Below, one piece after another: positions 26,291-35,639 of a DNA stretch of 64,000 nucleotides. A program made the position numbers and the translations under genes. The stretch covers positions 62,001-126,000 of the forward strand of contig NZ_JBEYYO010000012.1 in NCBI RefSeq assembly GCF_040645615.1, given 5' to 3'. Within the stretch, counting starts at the first letter, position 1; every line of letters begins with the position of its first letter. The notes beneath the pieces are model-generated. The model did no database searches. It saw only the letters and a program-made list of their open reading frames with translations, and had not been told where the DNA came from. This stretch comes from Glycomyces sp040645615. Its GTDB lineage: Bacteria > Actinomycetota > Actinomycetes > Mycobacteriales > Micromonosporaceae.

Positions 26291-26322
26291 CGCCCCCGCG
26301 TCGATGTGCCGACGCGGGGGCG
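26291..26322 (+). terminator. hairpin terminator after the DUF418 gene
   Basis: A perfect 13-bp stem (26291-26303 with 26310-26322) and a 6-base loop, 14 bp after the stop, ends in GCGGCTTTG. Confidence 0.85.
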
Positions 26323-26355
26323 CGGCTTTGCCTGCGGGCGTGGCACAATACGCGC

Positions 26356-26895
26356 GTGCAGGTGAGCGAGACTCCGTTCCGACTGCTGCGGGCCGCCGTG
26401 TTCGCCGCCGTCTCGGTGTCCGCTTCGCTGCTGCTGCACCTGTGGAGCGGCGGCCACGCTCCTGGCTTCGTGCCGCTGGTGGGGGCGTACTTCGCGGTGT
26501 TCGGTCTCGCGTACGCCGTGGGCGTTTCGCAGCGCGGGCTGGCCTCGCTCGCGCCGTTGTGCCTTCTGGCCCAGTGGGGTCTGCACGAGCTGTTCGAGCT
26601 CGGTGCGGCCGAGGCGCTGGGGCACGCGCACGGCGCGGGCGTGAGCATGTGGCTGGTGCACGTCGCGGCGGCGCTGGCCCAGGCCTCGTGGCTGGCGCGC
26701 GGCGACGCCGCGCTGGCGGCCCTGCTGGACCTGGTGACGCTGTTCGCGGCCCGCGCGATGCGGGTGCTCGGCGCCGGTGCGCTGGTCGCGGTGCGGCCGA
26801 GGCGGTTCCTCACTCGGGCGCGGGTGCCGCGTCCGGTCTCGGCGGTGCGGACCGCCATCTCGCGGCGCGGCCCGCCGCGGCTCGCTTTCTCTTGA
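26356..26895 (+). CDS. small membrane protein upstream of the PepSY-DyP fusion
   Basis: A 179-residue protein with four predicted transmembrane helices and a basic C-terminal tail of about 40 residues. Not recognised as a named family. Histidines sit near the membrane (LLLHLWSGGHAPG, GLHELFELG, LGHAHGAG, WLVHVAAA), a pattern often seen in proteins next to copper or heme handling genes. It ends 41 bp before the PepSY-DyP gene on the same strand, so the two are likely one transcript. Start is GTG at 26356. Confidence 0.65.
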   Translation: MQVSETPFRLLRAAVFAAVSVSASLLLHLWSGGHAPGFVPLVGAYFAVFGLAYAVGVSQRGLASLAPLCLLAQWGLHELFELGAAEALGHAHGAGVSMWLVHVAAALAQASWLARGDAALAALLDLVTLFAARAMRVLGAGALVAVRPRRFLTRARVPRPVSAVRTAISRRGPPRLAFS

Positions 26896-26936
26896 GTCTT
26901 CTCGTCCCCCAGCGCGTTCGGCGCTGACCCCTGCCC

Positions 26937-29612
26937 GTGATCCGATCCGGGCTGCTCAGAAAGCGAGCCATGAACCATCGATACAAGGCTGCCCTGCGGC
27001 GGCTGCTCCTCCGGCTGCATTTCTTCGCCGGGATACTCATCGCACCATTCTTGCTGGTCTCGGCGTTGACCGGGCTGGCCTACGCACTCTCATATCCATT
27101 GGAGGACTACCTGTACGAAGACCTGCGGACCGTCGATCCCGGCGGCGAGCCGCTGCGGCTGAGCGAGCAGGTGAACGCCGTGACCGAGGCGCACCCGGAC
27201 TGGCCGGTGACCGCGGTGCGGCCCGCGGCCGGGCCCGAGGCCGCCACGGCGGTGCTGGTCGACGACGGGACCCTGCGCGACTCGGGTGCCGTCGCGGTCG
27301 TGTACGTGGACCCGTACACCGGGGAGGTGCTCGGCGATTCGACCTCGTACGGGTCCTCGCAGGCCGGTCCGGTGCGCGAGTGGGTCTCCACGCTCCACCG
27401 GCACCTGCACCTCGGTGAGGTGGGCCGGATCTACTCCGAGCTGGCGGCGAGCTGGCTGTGGGTGGTGGCGCTCGGCGGCGTCGTGCTGTGGCTCGGCCGC
27501 CGCAGGTCGAACCGGCGGGCCGCCTCGGCCCGGTCGCGGACGCTCGCGTGGCACGGCCCGGTCGGGCTGTGGCTGGCCGCGGTGCTGCTGTTCCTGTCGG
27601 CGACGGGTCTGACGTGGTCGAAGTACGCCGGCGAGCACGTCTCGGAGCTGCGCGCGGCACTGAGCTGGAGCACTCCGGCGCTCACCGCCGATTCGGGCGC
27701 GAGCGCGGGCGACCATGCCGCGCACGGGCACGTCGATGCGGGCGGCGCGTCGGGGTTCTCGGTGGCGCTGCTCGACGCGGTCCACTCGGCGGCCCTCGAC
27801 GCGGACCTGGAGGGGCCGTTGCAGATCACGCTGCCTTCGGGTGCGGGGACGCAGTTCCTGGTGGCCGAGACGCAGCGGTCGTTCCCGGTCCAGCAGGACC
27901 AGTTGGTCGTGGAGACCGCTTCGGGCGCACCGGAGGTGGCCCAGGAGCTGCGGTTCGCGGACTGGCCGTTCATGGCGCAGGTGACGAACGTGTTCATCGC
28001 CGCCCACATGGGTCTGCTGTTCGGGCTGGCGAACCAGCTGGTCCTGGCCGTGGCGATGGTGGCTTTGGGGTGCCTGATCGTGTGGGGGTACCGGATGTGG
28101 TGGCTGCGCAGGCCGCGCGGCGGCCTCGTCGGCAGGCCGTATCCGCGCGGGAGCCTGCGGCAGCTGCCGTGGCCGCTGGTCGCAGTGGTGTTGGCGGTCG
28201 CGGCCGGGGTGGGCTGGTTCCTGCCGCTGCTGGGGATGCCGTTGGCGGCGTTCGTGATCGCCGACGTGGCGCTCGGGTGGTGGGGTTCGCGACCGAAGGA
28301 CCCCGAGCCCGGGGAGCGGTCTGGACCGGTCGTGTCGCGGCGGGCCGCGCTGGCCACGGCGACGCTGACGGCGGCCGTGGGCGCGGGAGCCGGTGCGGCG
28401 ATCGCGTCGGGGCGAGGCGACGAAGGTGCTGGTGGCGAGGAGGCGAGCCTGGGCACCGAGCCGTTCTACGGCGAGCGTCAGGCGGGGATCGCGACGCCGA
28501 TGCAGGGGCACGCGCTGTTCGCGGCGTTCGACCTCGCGGCGAGCGATGCCGCTTCAGGTGAGGCGCTGGACGCCGCCGGGGTGGCGGCGAATCTCGAAGC
28601 GCTGCTGAAGGACTGGTCGGCGGTGGCCGCCGCGCTCGCGGCCGGGCAAGCGCCGCCGAAGGCCGCGATCGACGGGCCGGAGCAGTTCGACGCCGAGGCG
28701 GTGGCCGCGGGGCTCGCCCCGGCGAGGCTGACCGTGACGTTCGGGATCGGCCCGGCGGCCTTCGCCAAGACCGGTCTGGAGGCGGCGCAGCCCGCGAAGC
28801 TGGTGGAGCTGCCCGAGTTCGACGGGGACCGGCTCAACCCGGCCTGGTCGGGCGGGGACCTGCTCGTCCAGGTGTGCGGCGACGACCGGCAGGTCGTCAG
28901 CGGCGCTTTTCTGGAGCTGCGCAAGCGGGCGGTGGGGCTGGCCGCGCTCGCGTGGGTGCAGGAGGGTTTCTCGTCGGGCGCGGGCGGCACGCCGCGGAAC
29001 CTCATGGGGTTTAAGGACGGCAGCGCGAACCCCGAGGCCGGGGGCGAGGAGTTCGACGCCCGCGTGTGGGCTTCGGAGGCGGAGCCGTCGTGGTTCGAGG
29101 GCGGCACGTACCTGGTGTTCCGCAAGATCCGGATGCGGTTGCCGGACTGGTCGATGCTCTCGGCCGAGGACCAGAACCTCACGATCGGGCGGGAGCGGGA
29201 CTCAGGGGCGCCGCTGAGCGGTGGCGGGGAGTTCGACCATCCGGACTTCGCGGCGCTGGACGCGTCGGGGCTGCCCGCGGTGCCCGCCGACGCGCATGTG
29301 GCGGTGGTCCACGACGCGCCGATGGTGCGGCGGGGCTACAACTACGACTACGGGTTCCTCACGCAGTCCGAGGTGAGCTCGGACGCGGCCGGGCAGGCGC
29401 ACGAGGACGGGCACATGCACGCCGCGCGGCCCTATGACGCGGGGCTGCTGTTCGTGTCGTTCCAGGCCGATCCGCAGGCGTTCGTGGACGCGCAGGAGAA
29501 GATGGCGGCCTCGGACCGGTTGTCGGAGTTCATCGTCGCCGAGGGCAGCGCGGTGTTCGCGCTGCCGCCGGGGGCCGGTGAGGGCGGGTTCGTGGGCTCG
29601 GGCCTGTTCTAG
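26937..29612 (+). CDS. PepSY transmembrane module fused to a DyP-type heme peroxidase
   Basis: An 891-residue protein without frameshift. Residues 1-445 form a PepSY_TM/PiuB-like region: TM1 about 25-50 (RLHFFAGILIAPFLLVSALT), an outside PepSY loop, TMs near 172-188, 207-226 and 340-440, with a His-rich stretch (DHAAHGH, 259-265). A twin-arginine-like segment then follows (SRRAALATATLTAAVG, Arg468-Arg469). Residues about 500-890 are a DyP/EfeB peroxidase with GFKDG (691-695), GGTYLVFRKIRM, the probable heme-ligand His792 and RRGYNYDYG. EfeB enzymes act on heme and iron outside the membrane; PepSY_TM proteins are linked to iron-siderophore or metal redox work. A joint role in heme or metal oxidation at the membrane is inferred. 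Start could instead be the ATG at 26970. Confidence 0.88.
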   Translation: MIRSGLLRKRAMNHRYKAALRRLLLRLHFFAGILIAPFLLVSALTGLAYALSYPLEDYLYEDLRTVDPGGEPLRLSEQVNAVTEAHPDWPVTAVRPAAGPEAATAVLVDDGTLRDSGAVAVVYVDPYTGEVLGDSTSYGSSQAGPVREWVSTLHRHLHLGEVGRIYSELAASWLWVVALGGVVLWLGRRRSNRRAASARSRTLAWHGPVGLWLAAVLLFLSATGLTWSKYAGEHVSELRAALSWSTPALTADSGASAGDHAAHGHVDAGGASGFSVALLDAVHSAALDADLEGPLQITLPSGAGTQFLVAETQRSFPVQQDQLVVETASGAPEVAQELRFADWPFMAQVTNVFIAAHMGLLFGLANQLVLAVAMVALGCLIVWGYRMWWLRRPRGGLVGRPYPRGSLRQLPWPLVAVVLAVAAGVGWFLPLLGMPLAAFVIADVALGWWGSRPKDPEPGERSGPVVSRRAALATATLTAAVGAGAGAAIASGRGDEGAGGEEASLGTEPFYGERQAGIATPMQGHALFAAFDLAASDAASGEALDAAGVAANLEALLKDWSAVAAALAAGQAPPKAAIDGPEQFDAEAVAAGLAPARLTVTFGIGPAAFAKTGLEAAQPAKLVELPEFDGDRLNPAWSGGDLLVQVCGDDRQVVSGAFLELRKRAVGLAALAWVQEGFSSGAGGTPRNLMGFKDGSANPEAGGEEFDARVWASEAEPSWFEGGTYLVFRKIRMRLPDWSMLSAEDQNLTIGRERDSGAPLSGGGEFDHPDFAALDASGLPAVPADAHVAVVHDAPMVRRGYNYDYGFLTQSEVSSDAAGQAHEDGHMHAARPYDAGLLFVSFQADPQAFVDAQEKMAASDRLSEFIVAEGSAVFALPPGAGEGGFVGSGLF

Positions 29613-29619
29613 GTGGTGA

Positions 29620-29654
29620 GGGCCCGGCTCGCGGCATTGCCGCGGGCCGGGCCC
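29620..29654. terminator. bidirectional hairpin between the DyP fusion and asnB
   Basis: A 15-bp stem (29620-29634 with 29640-29654), with one G-T pair, separates two convergent genes and can serve both. Confidence 0.8.
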
Positions 29655-29675
29655 TGTTTCCGGGGGGAGGAAGGT

Positions 29676-31613
29676 TCAGACGGCGGCCGGGGCCTGGTTC
29701 GGGGTCAGGTTGACCGTGTTCTGGGCGGCGCGCGGGGCCCTGGCGCGGCCCGCGCCGACCGGGGGCCGGTCGAGCTGGGAGTACCAGAGGCAGAAGATCA
29801 TCACGGCCCAGACCTTGCGCGAGTTGTCGGCCTCGCCGTCGCGGTGGGCCCGCAGGAGGCCGCGCGCGTACTCGATGTCGAGCAGGTGGCCGCACCCGGC
29901 GGTCGCCATCACGTGGTCGGCCCACTCGAACATGGCCCCGGCCAGCCACTGCCGGTGCGGGGTCGGGAAGCCGAGCTTGGGGCGCTCCACGATCTGAGGC
30001 GGCACCAGGTTCGCCACGGCCCGGCGCAGCGCGGTCTTGGTCTGCTGGCCGTGGAGGCGGTGCTCGACCGGGACGCGGGAGGCCACGTCCCAGACCACGC
30101 GGTCGAGGAACGGCACCCGCAGCTCCAAGCTGTGCGCCATGGACATCCGGTCGGCCTTGACGAGGATGTCGCCCCGCATCCAGGTGCTCAGGTCCATGTG
30201 CTGCATGCGCGTGGTCGGGTCCAGGTGCGCCGAGGCCTCCCAGATCGGGTCGGTGACCTCGCGGAACGAGGAGACCTCGCGGTGGAGCAGGCGGCGCTTG
30301 GCGTCGCCGGTGAAGATCTTCGCGTTGCCCACGAAGCGTTCCTGGAGCTCGACGGTGCCGCGTTCGAGGAAGCTCTTGCCCTTGACGCCTTCGGGAAGCA
30401 TCGCCGAGGCGCGGCGCAGCAGGTGCTTGGTCGAGGCCGGCAGCGACTCGATGCGCTTGAGCGACAACGGCTCGTGGTAGATCCGGTACCCGCCGAACAG
30501 CTCGTCGGCGCCCTCGCCGCCCAGCGCCACCGTGACGTGCTCGGCGGCGGTCTTGGACACGAAGTACAGCGGGACCAGGGCCGGGTCGGCCACCGGGTCG
30601 TCCAGGTGCCACACGATGTTCGGCAACTCGGCGATGACGTCCTCGACCGACACCGGGGCGGGGATGTTCCGCACCCCCAGCGCTGCCGCCGACGCGGAGG
30701 CCACCTCGGACTCGTCGAAGAGGTTCGGGTCGGTGAACTGCGCGGTGAACGTCAGGATCCTGGGGTCGACCTCGCGGGCCAGCGCCACGATCGCGGTCGA
30801 GTCGATGCCGCTGGACAGCAGCGCCCCGACCGGGACGTCCGACTGCATGTGGGCGCGCACCGAGTCGCGCAGGGCCTCGCGGATCTCCTCGGCGAGGCGC
30901 TCGCCGTCGGGGACGTGCTTGGGGCGGAACATCGGCTCGAAGTAGCGCTGCTGGCGCGGTTCGGTGCCGGGCCGGAACATCGCGAAGTGCCCGGCCTCGA
31001 GGCGGTGCACGTGGCGGTGGAGCGTGGCCGGTTCGGGCGCGTACTGGAAGGTCGCGTAGTGGGCCACCTGGTCGGGGTCGACGAAGTCGGGGTTGGCGAG
31101 CCCGGGCAGGACCTTCTTCTCGCTGGCGAGCCAGGTCGCGCCGTCGAAGTTGGTCCAGTAGAGCGGCTTGATGCCGAACTGGTCGCGGGCGGCGAAGAGG
31201 AGGTCGGCCGACCGGTCGTAGACCACGAACGCGAACATGCCGCGCAGGCGGTGGACCAGGTCGGGGCCCCAGTGTCGGTAGGCGGCCAGGAGCACCTCGG
31301 TGTCGCCGCGGGTCGTGAAGGTCTCGCCGTGGACGCGCACGAGCTCGTCGCGCAGTTCCAGGTAGTTGTAGATCTCGCCGTTGAAGACGATCGTGTACCG
31401 CTCTGGGTCGGTCTCGTCGCCCCGGCTCATCGGCTGATGGGAGGCGTCGAGGTCGATGATCGAGAGGCGTTGGAAGCCCATGAGGACCCGTTCCCCGGCG
31501 CTGACCACGGCGCTCTCGTCGGGGCCGCGGTGGGCCAGGAGCGCCAGTGCCGCGGCGAACCGCCGGGCGTCGGCTTCGGGGTTAGCGCCGGCGCGGACTG
31601 CGAAGCCGCACAT
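29676..31613 (-). CDS. asnB: asparagine synthase (glutamine-hydrolysing)
   Basis: A 645-residue class B synthetase that makes Asn from Asp, glutamine and ATP. Start at ATG 31613 puts the nucleophile Cys at position 2 (MCGFAVRAG); any longer start would bury it. The glutaminase domain has LAHRGPDES, RLSIIDLD and IVFNGEIYNYLELR. The synthetase domain has the ATP loop SSGIDSTAIVALA (a variant of SGGxDS) and LGGEGADELFGGY. The long form resembles the actinobacterial AsnB; a role in amidating cell-wall or peptide substrates is an alternative. Confidence 0.92.
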   Translation of the reverse strand: MCGFAVRAGANPEADARRFAAALALLAHRGPDESAVVSAGERVLMGFQRLSIIDLDASHQPMSRGDETDPERYTIVFNGEIYNYLELRDELVRVHGETFTTRGDTEVLLAAYRHWGPDLVHRLRGMFAFVVYDRSADLLFAARDQFGIKPLYWTNFDGATWLASEKKVLPGLANPDFVDPDQVAHYATFQYAPEPATLHRHVHRLEAGHFAMFRPGTEPRQQRYFEPMFRPKHVPDGERLAEEIREALRDSVRAHMQSDVPVGALLSSGIDSTAIVALAREVDPRILTFTAQFTDPNLFDESEVASASAAALGVRNIPAPVSVEDVIAELPNIVWHLDDPVADPALVPLYFVSKTAAEHVTVALGGEGADELFGGYRIYHEPLSLKRIESLPASTKHLLRRASAMLPEGVKGKSFLERGTVELQERFVGNAKIFTGDAKRRLLHREVSSFREVTDPIWEASAHLDPTTRMQHMDLSTWMRGDILVKADRMSMAHSLELRVPFLDRVVWDVASRVPVEHRLHGQQTKTALRRAVANLVPPQIVERPKLGFPTPHRQWLAGAMFEWADHVMATAGCGHLLDIEYARGLLRAHRDGEADNSRKVWAVMIFCLWYSQLDRPPVGAGRARAPRAAQNTVNLTPNQAPAAV

Positions 31614-31888
31614 GGTGCCTCCAGGGAATCGGATGGGTGGGGCTTCAAGCGTCGCCGCTCGCGCCCGCGCGCACCTCCCTCTATGCGCCGGAGCCGGTCC
31701 GGTGGAGGTCCCCCTCCGAATTGGACCCTTGGACACCCCGGTTGACGTTCGATGGTCCTGAGTCAGTCTGCCGATGGTCGGGGTTTCTTATCCGTCTACT
31801 GGATGGAAGTCGACCCGCCGTTCGTCGGGTCACCGGCCCCAGGGATGATGAGCCCTCACATGGTGAATAGGTTGCAGGGGAGGTCCAC

Positions 31889-32542
31889 GTGATCCGAGTG
31901 CTGATCGTCGACGACGAAGCTCTCATCCGCTCGGGTTTCACCCATATCCTGAGCGCCGCCGAGGACATCGCGGTCGTCGACGCCGTCTCCGGCGCGGACG
32001 CGGTGGACCGGGTCATGACCTTGCGCCCCGACGTGGTGCTCCTGGACATCCGGATGCCGGACGTCGACGGTCTGACCGTGCTCAAACGCCTCAAGAACCT
32101 CTCCCACCCCCCGATCACCGCGATGCTGACCACGTTCGACACCGACGAGTACGTGTACACCGCGCTGCGTCTGGGCGCGGCCGGGTTCCTGCTCAAGGAC
32201 ACCGAACCCGAGCACCTGGCCTACCAGGTCAGGGCCCTGGTCACCGAAGGCGCGGTCCTGTCGGCGAAGGTCACCCAGGCGGTGGTGGCCGGGTACCTGG
32301 AGCGCTCGGACGCCAACCGGCCCAACCCCCGCCTCGACCGGCTCACCGAACGCGAACGGCAGATCCTGCTGCTGTTGGCCGAGGGCAAGTCCAACGGGGA
32401 GATCTCGGCCGAACTGTTCCTGGGCCTGGGCACCGTCAAGGACCACGTCTCCTCGATCCTCACCAAACTCCAGGTCTCCAACCGGGTGCAGGCGGCGCTG
32501 GCCGCGCACGACGCGGGGCTGCTCCGAGGGGACCCTGAGTGA
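31889..32542 (+). CDS. NarL/DesR-type response regulator
   Basis: A 217-residue two-domain regulator. The receiver has the acidic pocket D8-D9 and phosphoacceptor D53 (VVLLDIRMPDVDG), with Thr in LTTF and Lys in LKD. The LuxR-type helix-turn-helix covers about 150-210 (LTERERQILLLLAEGKSNGE, then LGTVKDHVSSILTKL). The GTG at 31889 follows GCAGGGGAGG. It overlaps its sensor kinase by 4 bp. No target gene is adjacent; the 275 bp upstream hold no other gene. Confidence 0.93.
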   Translation: MIRVLIVDDEALIRSGFTHILSAAEDIAVVDAVSGADAVDRVMTLRPDVVLLDIRMPDVDGLTVLKRLKNLSHPPITAMLTTFDTDEYVYTALRLGAAGFLLKDTEPEHLAYQVRALVTEGAVLSAKVTQAVVAGYLERSDANRPNPRLDRLTERERQILLLLAEGKSNGEISAELFLGLGTVKDHVSSILTKLQVSNRVQAALAAHDAGLLRGDPE

Positions 32543-33708
32543 CCCTGTGGGGGCTCTCGCGGCCGGTGCCGCAGTGGGCCTTCGACGCGGTCGTGATGAC
32601 GGTGGCCGTGGTGCACCTGCTGCTGGTCCTCTCGATCGACAACCAGCCGGCGGCCTCGTTCGCGATCCTGGGGGTCGCGGCCCTGCTGTTTCGCCGCCGC
32701 TTCCCGTTCCTGGTGCTGCTGGTGACGCTCCCGGCGGCGGCCATGGTCGGCGAGAAGGTCGCTTCGATGATCGCCGTCTACAGCCTCGCCCGCCGCGCCC
32801 GCCGCCCGTGGGTGTCGGTGGCCGGGGCGGCGCTGCTGGCGGCGTGCTTCATGTTCTGGAACTCAAGCCTCATATACGTCTTCCTGTACGACGCCGACTA
32901 CACGGTCGCGGAGGCGCTGCACTGGTCGTTCTGGGGCGAGCTGCCACTGCGCAACCAGCTGTACTACGCCGTGCTGGCCTGCGTCCCGGCGATCATCGGG
33001 TACATCCAGCGGTCCCGCAGGGCGCTGTCGGACCGGCTCGTGGAGATCGAGGAGGCCCGCGAGCACGAGCAGCTCCTGCTCACCCAGCAGGCGCTCTCGG
33101 CCGAGCGGGCGCAGCTGGCGCGGGAGATGCACGACGTGGTCTCGCACCAGGTGAGCCTCATCGCCGTCCAGGCCGGGGCGATGCAGGTCCAGGCCCGCGA
33201 CGAGGAGGTCCGCGAAGGCGCGGCGATGATCCGGCGCCTCAGCGTGACCACCCTGGAGGAGCTGCGGAACATGGTGCGGGTGCTGCGGGCCTCGGGCTCG
33301 CGGGCGACCGAGCTGGCACCGCAGCCGACCCTCGAAGACCTGGACGCGCTGGTCGACGGCTCAGGGATCGAGGCGACCTTGAAGGTCGACCGGATCATCG
33401 GGCTCGACCCGGCCGCGGAGCGGGCGATCTACCGGACCGTGCAGGAGGCGCTCACCAACGCCCGCAAGCACGCTCCGGGCGCTTCGGTCGCGGTGACGGT
33501 CGCGAACTGGGCCGACGGCGCGGACGTGAGCGTGGTGAACACGCCCGGTTCACGCCCGGTCCTGGAACTGCCGAGCTCCCGCCACGGCCTTTTGGGCCTG
33601 CGGCAGCGGGCCGAACTGCTCGGCGGCACCTTCTCGGCCGACCCGACGGTCGACGGGGGCTGGCGGGTCCGGATGTGGGTCCCGAGGGTCTCGGGCCGGG
33701 CCGATTAG
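32539..33708 (+). CDS. DesK-type sensor histidine kinase
   Basis: A 389-residue kinase. The N-terminal 150 residues carry about five membrane helices with short loops and no large outside domain, as in DesK-like sensors of membrane state. The HisKA_3 box is LAREMHDVVSHQVSLIAVQA with His198, and the ATPase domain has the N box (VQEALTNARKHA) and a G box (SSRHGLLGLRQRAELLGG). GTG start at 32539 overlaps the regulator stop. The stop overlaps that of purC on the other strand by 3-4 bp. Confidence 0.92.
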   Translation: MTLWGLSRPVPQWAFDAVVMTVAVVHLLLVLSIDNQPAASFAILGVAALLFRRRFPFLVLLVTLPAAAMVGEKVASMIAVYSLARRARRPWVSVAGAALLAACFMFWNSSLIYVFLYDADYTVAEALHWSFWGELPLRNQLYYAVLACVPAIIGYIQRSRRALSDRLVEIEEAREHEQLLLTQQALSAERAQLAREMHDVVSHQVSLIAVQAGAMQVQARDEEVREGAAMIRRLSVTTLEELRNMVRVLRASGSRATELAPQPTLEDLDALVDGSGIEATLKVDRIIGLDPAAERAIYRTVQEALTNARKHAPGASVAVTVANWADGADVSVVNTPGSRPVLELPSSRHGLLGLRQRAELLGGTFSADPTVDGGWRVRMWVPRVSGRAD

Positions 33709-34541
33709 CGCCAGCGCTCGCCGGTGAGGAGTTCGTAGGCCTCGACGTAGCGGGCGAGGGTGGCCTCGACGATCGCCTCGGGGATCTCGGGGGCCTCGCC
33801 GTCATCGGGCCGCCAGCCGGTGGACAGGGCCCAGTCGCGCACGAACTGCTTGTCGAACGAGGGCTGGGTCTGGCCGGGCTTCCAGGCCTCGGCGTCCCAG
33901 AACCGCGAGGAGTCCGAGGTGAGGACCTCGTCGGCGAGGGTCAGCGTGCCGTCCTGGTCGAACCCGAATTCGAGCTTGGTGTCGGCAATGATGATGCCTT
34001 TGGCCAGGGCGATCTCGCTGCCGCGGCGGTAGACGGCCATCGTCAGGTCGCGGATGCGCTCTGCCAGGTCGGGGCCGAGGCGGTCGGCGGTCTGCTCGAA
34101 CGTCTCGGGTTCGTCGTGCTCGCCGATGTCGGCCTTGGTGGAGGGGGTGTAGATCGGCTCGGGCAGGCGCGAGCCGTCTTCGAGGCCCGCGGGGAGGGCG
34201 ATGCCGCCGACGGTGCCGGTGCGGCGGTATTCGGCGAGCCCGGAGCCGGTGAGGTAGCCGCGGGCGATCGCCTCGACCTTGACGATGTCGAGGCGCTTGA
34301 CGCGCAGCGCCCGCCCGGCGAACTCGGCGGGGACGTCGGTCGATGAGACCACGTGGCCCGGCACGAGGTCACCGAGGCGCTCGAACCACCACAGGCTCAA
34401 CGCGGTCAGCAGTGCGCCCTTGCCGGGCACGGGCGTCGGGAGGACCACGTCGTAGACGCTGACCCGGTCGGAGGCGACGAGCACGAGGTCGTCCCCGTCG
34501 CTGTAGACGTCGCGGACCTTGCCTTGGTGAATGAGTTCCAC
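33705..34541 (-). CDS. purC: SAICAR synthetase
   Basis: A 278-residue purine biosynthesis enzyme that joins aspartate to CAIR. Typical blocks are the N-terminus LIHQGKVRDVYSDGDDLVLVASDRV (in two parts), RALRVKRLDIVKVEAIARGYLTGS, IIADTKLEFGFDQDGTL and LTSDSSRFWDAE. Length is normal. Transcribed alone here; the 129-bp gap to lipA is the shared divergent promoter. Confidence 0.95.
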   Translation of the reverse strand: MELIHQGKVRDVYSDGDDLVLVASDRVSVYDVVLPTPVPGKGALLTALSLWWFERLGDLVPGHVVSSTDVPAEFAGRALRVKRLDIVKVEAIARGYLTGSGLAEYRRTGTVGGIALPAGLEDGSRLPEPIYTPSTKADIGEHDEPETFEQTADRLGPDLAERIRDLTMAVYRRGSEIALAKGIIIADTKLEFGFDQDGTLTLADEVLTSDSSRFWDAEAWKPGQTQPSFDKQFVRDWALSTGWRPDDGEAPEIPEAIVEATLARYVEAYELLTGERWR

Positions 34542-34670
34542 TGCTGTTCCCTCCGGAGTGCTCGGCGGCTCTGATTAGACCAGCGGGAACGTCATCCTAC
34601 GTCTGGTGCGCGCGGTCGCTGTGCCCAGCGACACCTGCCGGTCCGCGGACTCGCGGCGTAGTCTGGGTCC

Positions 34671-35609
34671 GTGACTTCCGTACAGCCTGAAGGACGCAAG
34701 ATGCTGCGCCTCGAGGTGCGCAACTCCCAGACCCCGATCGAGCGGAAACCCTCCTGGATCAAGGTCAAGGCCAAGACCGGCCCGGAGTACACCGAGCTGC
34801 GGAACCTCGTCAAGAGCGAGGGGCTGCACACGGTCTGCCAAGAAGCCGGGTGCCCCAACATCTACGAGTGCTGGGAGGACCGCGAGGCCACGTTCCTCAT
34901 CGGCGGCTCCCAGTGCACGCGCCGGTGCGACTTCTGCCAGATCGACACCGGCAAGCCCGGCCCGCTCGACCGGCTGGAGCCGATGAAGGTCGCCGACTCG
35001 GTCAAGACGATGGGCCTGAAGTACGCCACCGTCACCGGCGTGGCCCGCGACGACCTGGAGGACGGCGGGGCGTGGCTCTACGCCGAGACCGTCCGCCAGA
35101 TCCACGCGGCGATCCCCGACTGCGGCGTCGAGCTGCTCATCCCCGACTTCAACGCCGAGCCCGACCAGCTCGCCGAGGTGTTCTCCTCGCGGCCGGAGGT
35201 GCTCGCGCACAACGTCGAGACGGTGCCGCGGATCTTCAAGCGCATCCGCCCCGCGTTCCGCTACGAGCGCTCGCTCGAAGTGATCACCAAGGCCCGCGAG
35301 GACGGCCTGGTCACCAAGTCGAACCTGATCCTCGGCATGGGCGAGACCCGCGAGGAGATCTCGCAGGCCCTCAAGGACCTGCACGCGGCCGGGTGCGAGC
35401 TGATCACGATCACCCAGTACCTGCGCCCGACCAAGCGCCACCACCCGGTCGACCGGTGGGTCAAGCCCGAGGAGTTCGTGGAGCTCTCGGCCGAGGCCGA
35501 GGAGATCGGTTTCGCGGGCGTCATGAGCGGTCCGCTCGTGCGCTCCTCGTACCGGGCGGGGCGTCTGTACCGACAGGCGATCGACGCCCGCGCCGAAGCC
35601 CGCGCGTAG
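34671..35609 (+). CDS. lipA: lipoyl synthase
   Basis: A 312-residue radical-SAM enzyme that inserts sulfur into octanoyl groups of E2 proteins such as that of pyruvate dehydrogenase. Two iron-sulfur sites are visible: CQEAGCPNIYEC (Cys56, 61, 67) for the auxiliary cluster and CTRRCDFC (Cys82, 86, 89) for the radical-SAM cluster. The C-terminal RSSYRAG carries the conserved Ser ligand. GTG start at 34671. DUF4191 follows, as in mycobacteria. lipB is not in the window. Confidence 0.96.
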   Translation: MTSVQPEGRKMLRLEVRNSQTPIERKPSWIKVKAKTGPEYTELRNLVKSEGLHTVCQEAGCPNIYECWEDREATFLIGGSQCTRRCDFCQIDTGKPGPLDRLEPMKVADSVKTMGLKYATVTGVARDDLEDGGAWLYAETVRQIHAAIPDCGVELLIPDFNAEPDQLAEVFSSRPEVLAHNVETVPRIFKRIRPAFRYERSLEVITKAREDGLVTKSNLILGMGETREEISQALKDLHAAGCELITITQYLRPTKRHHPVDRWVKPEEFVELSAEAEEIGFAGVMSGPLVRSSYRAGRLYRQAIDARAEARA

Positions 35610-35639
35610 CGCCCGGCGCCGCACACTAGAATCGAGAAC

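Noticed and set aside
32539..33708. Fatty-acid desaturase control by the DesK-type pair
   Set aside because: No desaturase gene is present in the window, so the DesK likeness is kept as a fold resemblance only.
34542..34670. Riboswitch in the purC-lipA divergent region
   Set aside because: Hairpin-rich GC sequence but no conserved purine, SAM or other aptamer motif that I recognise.
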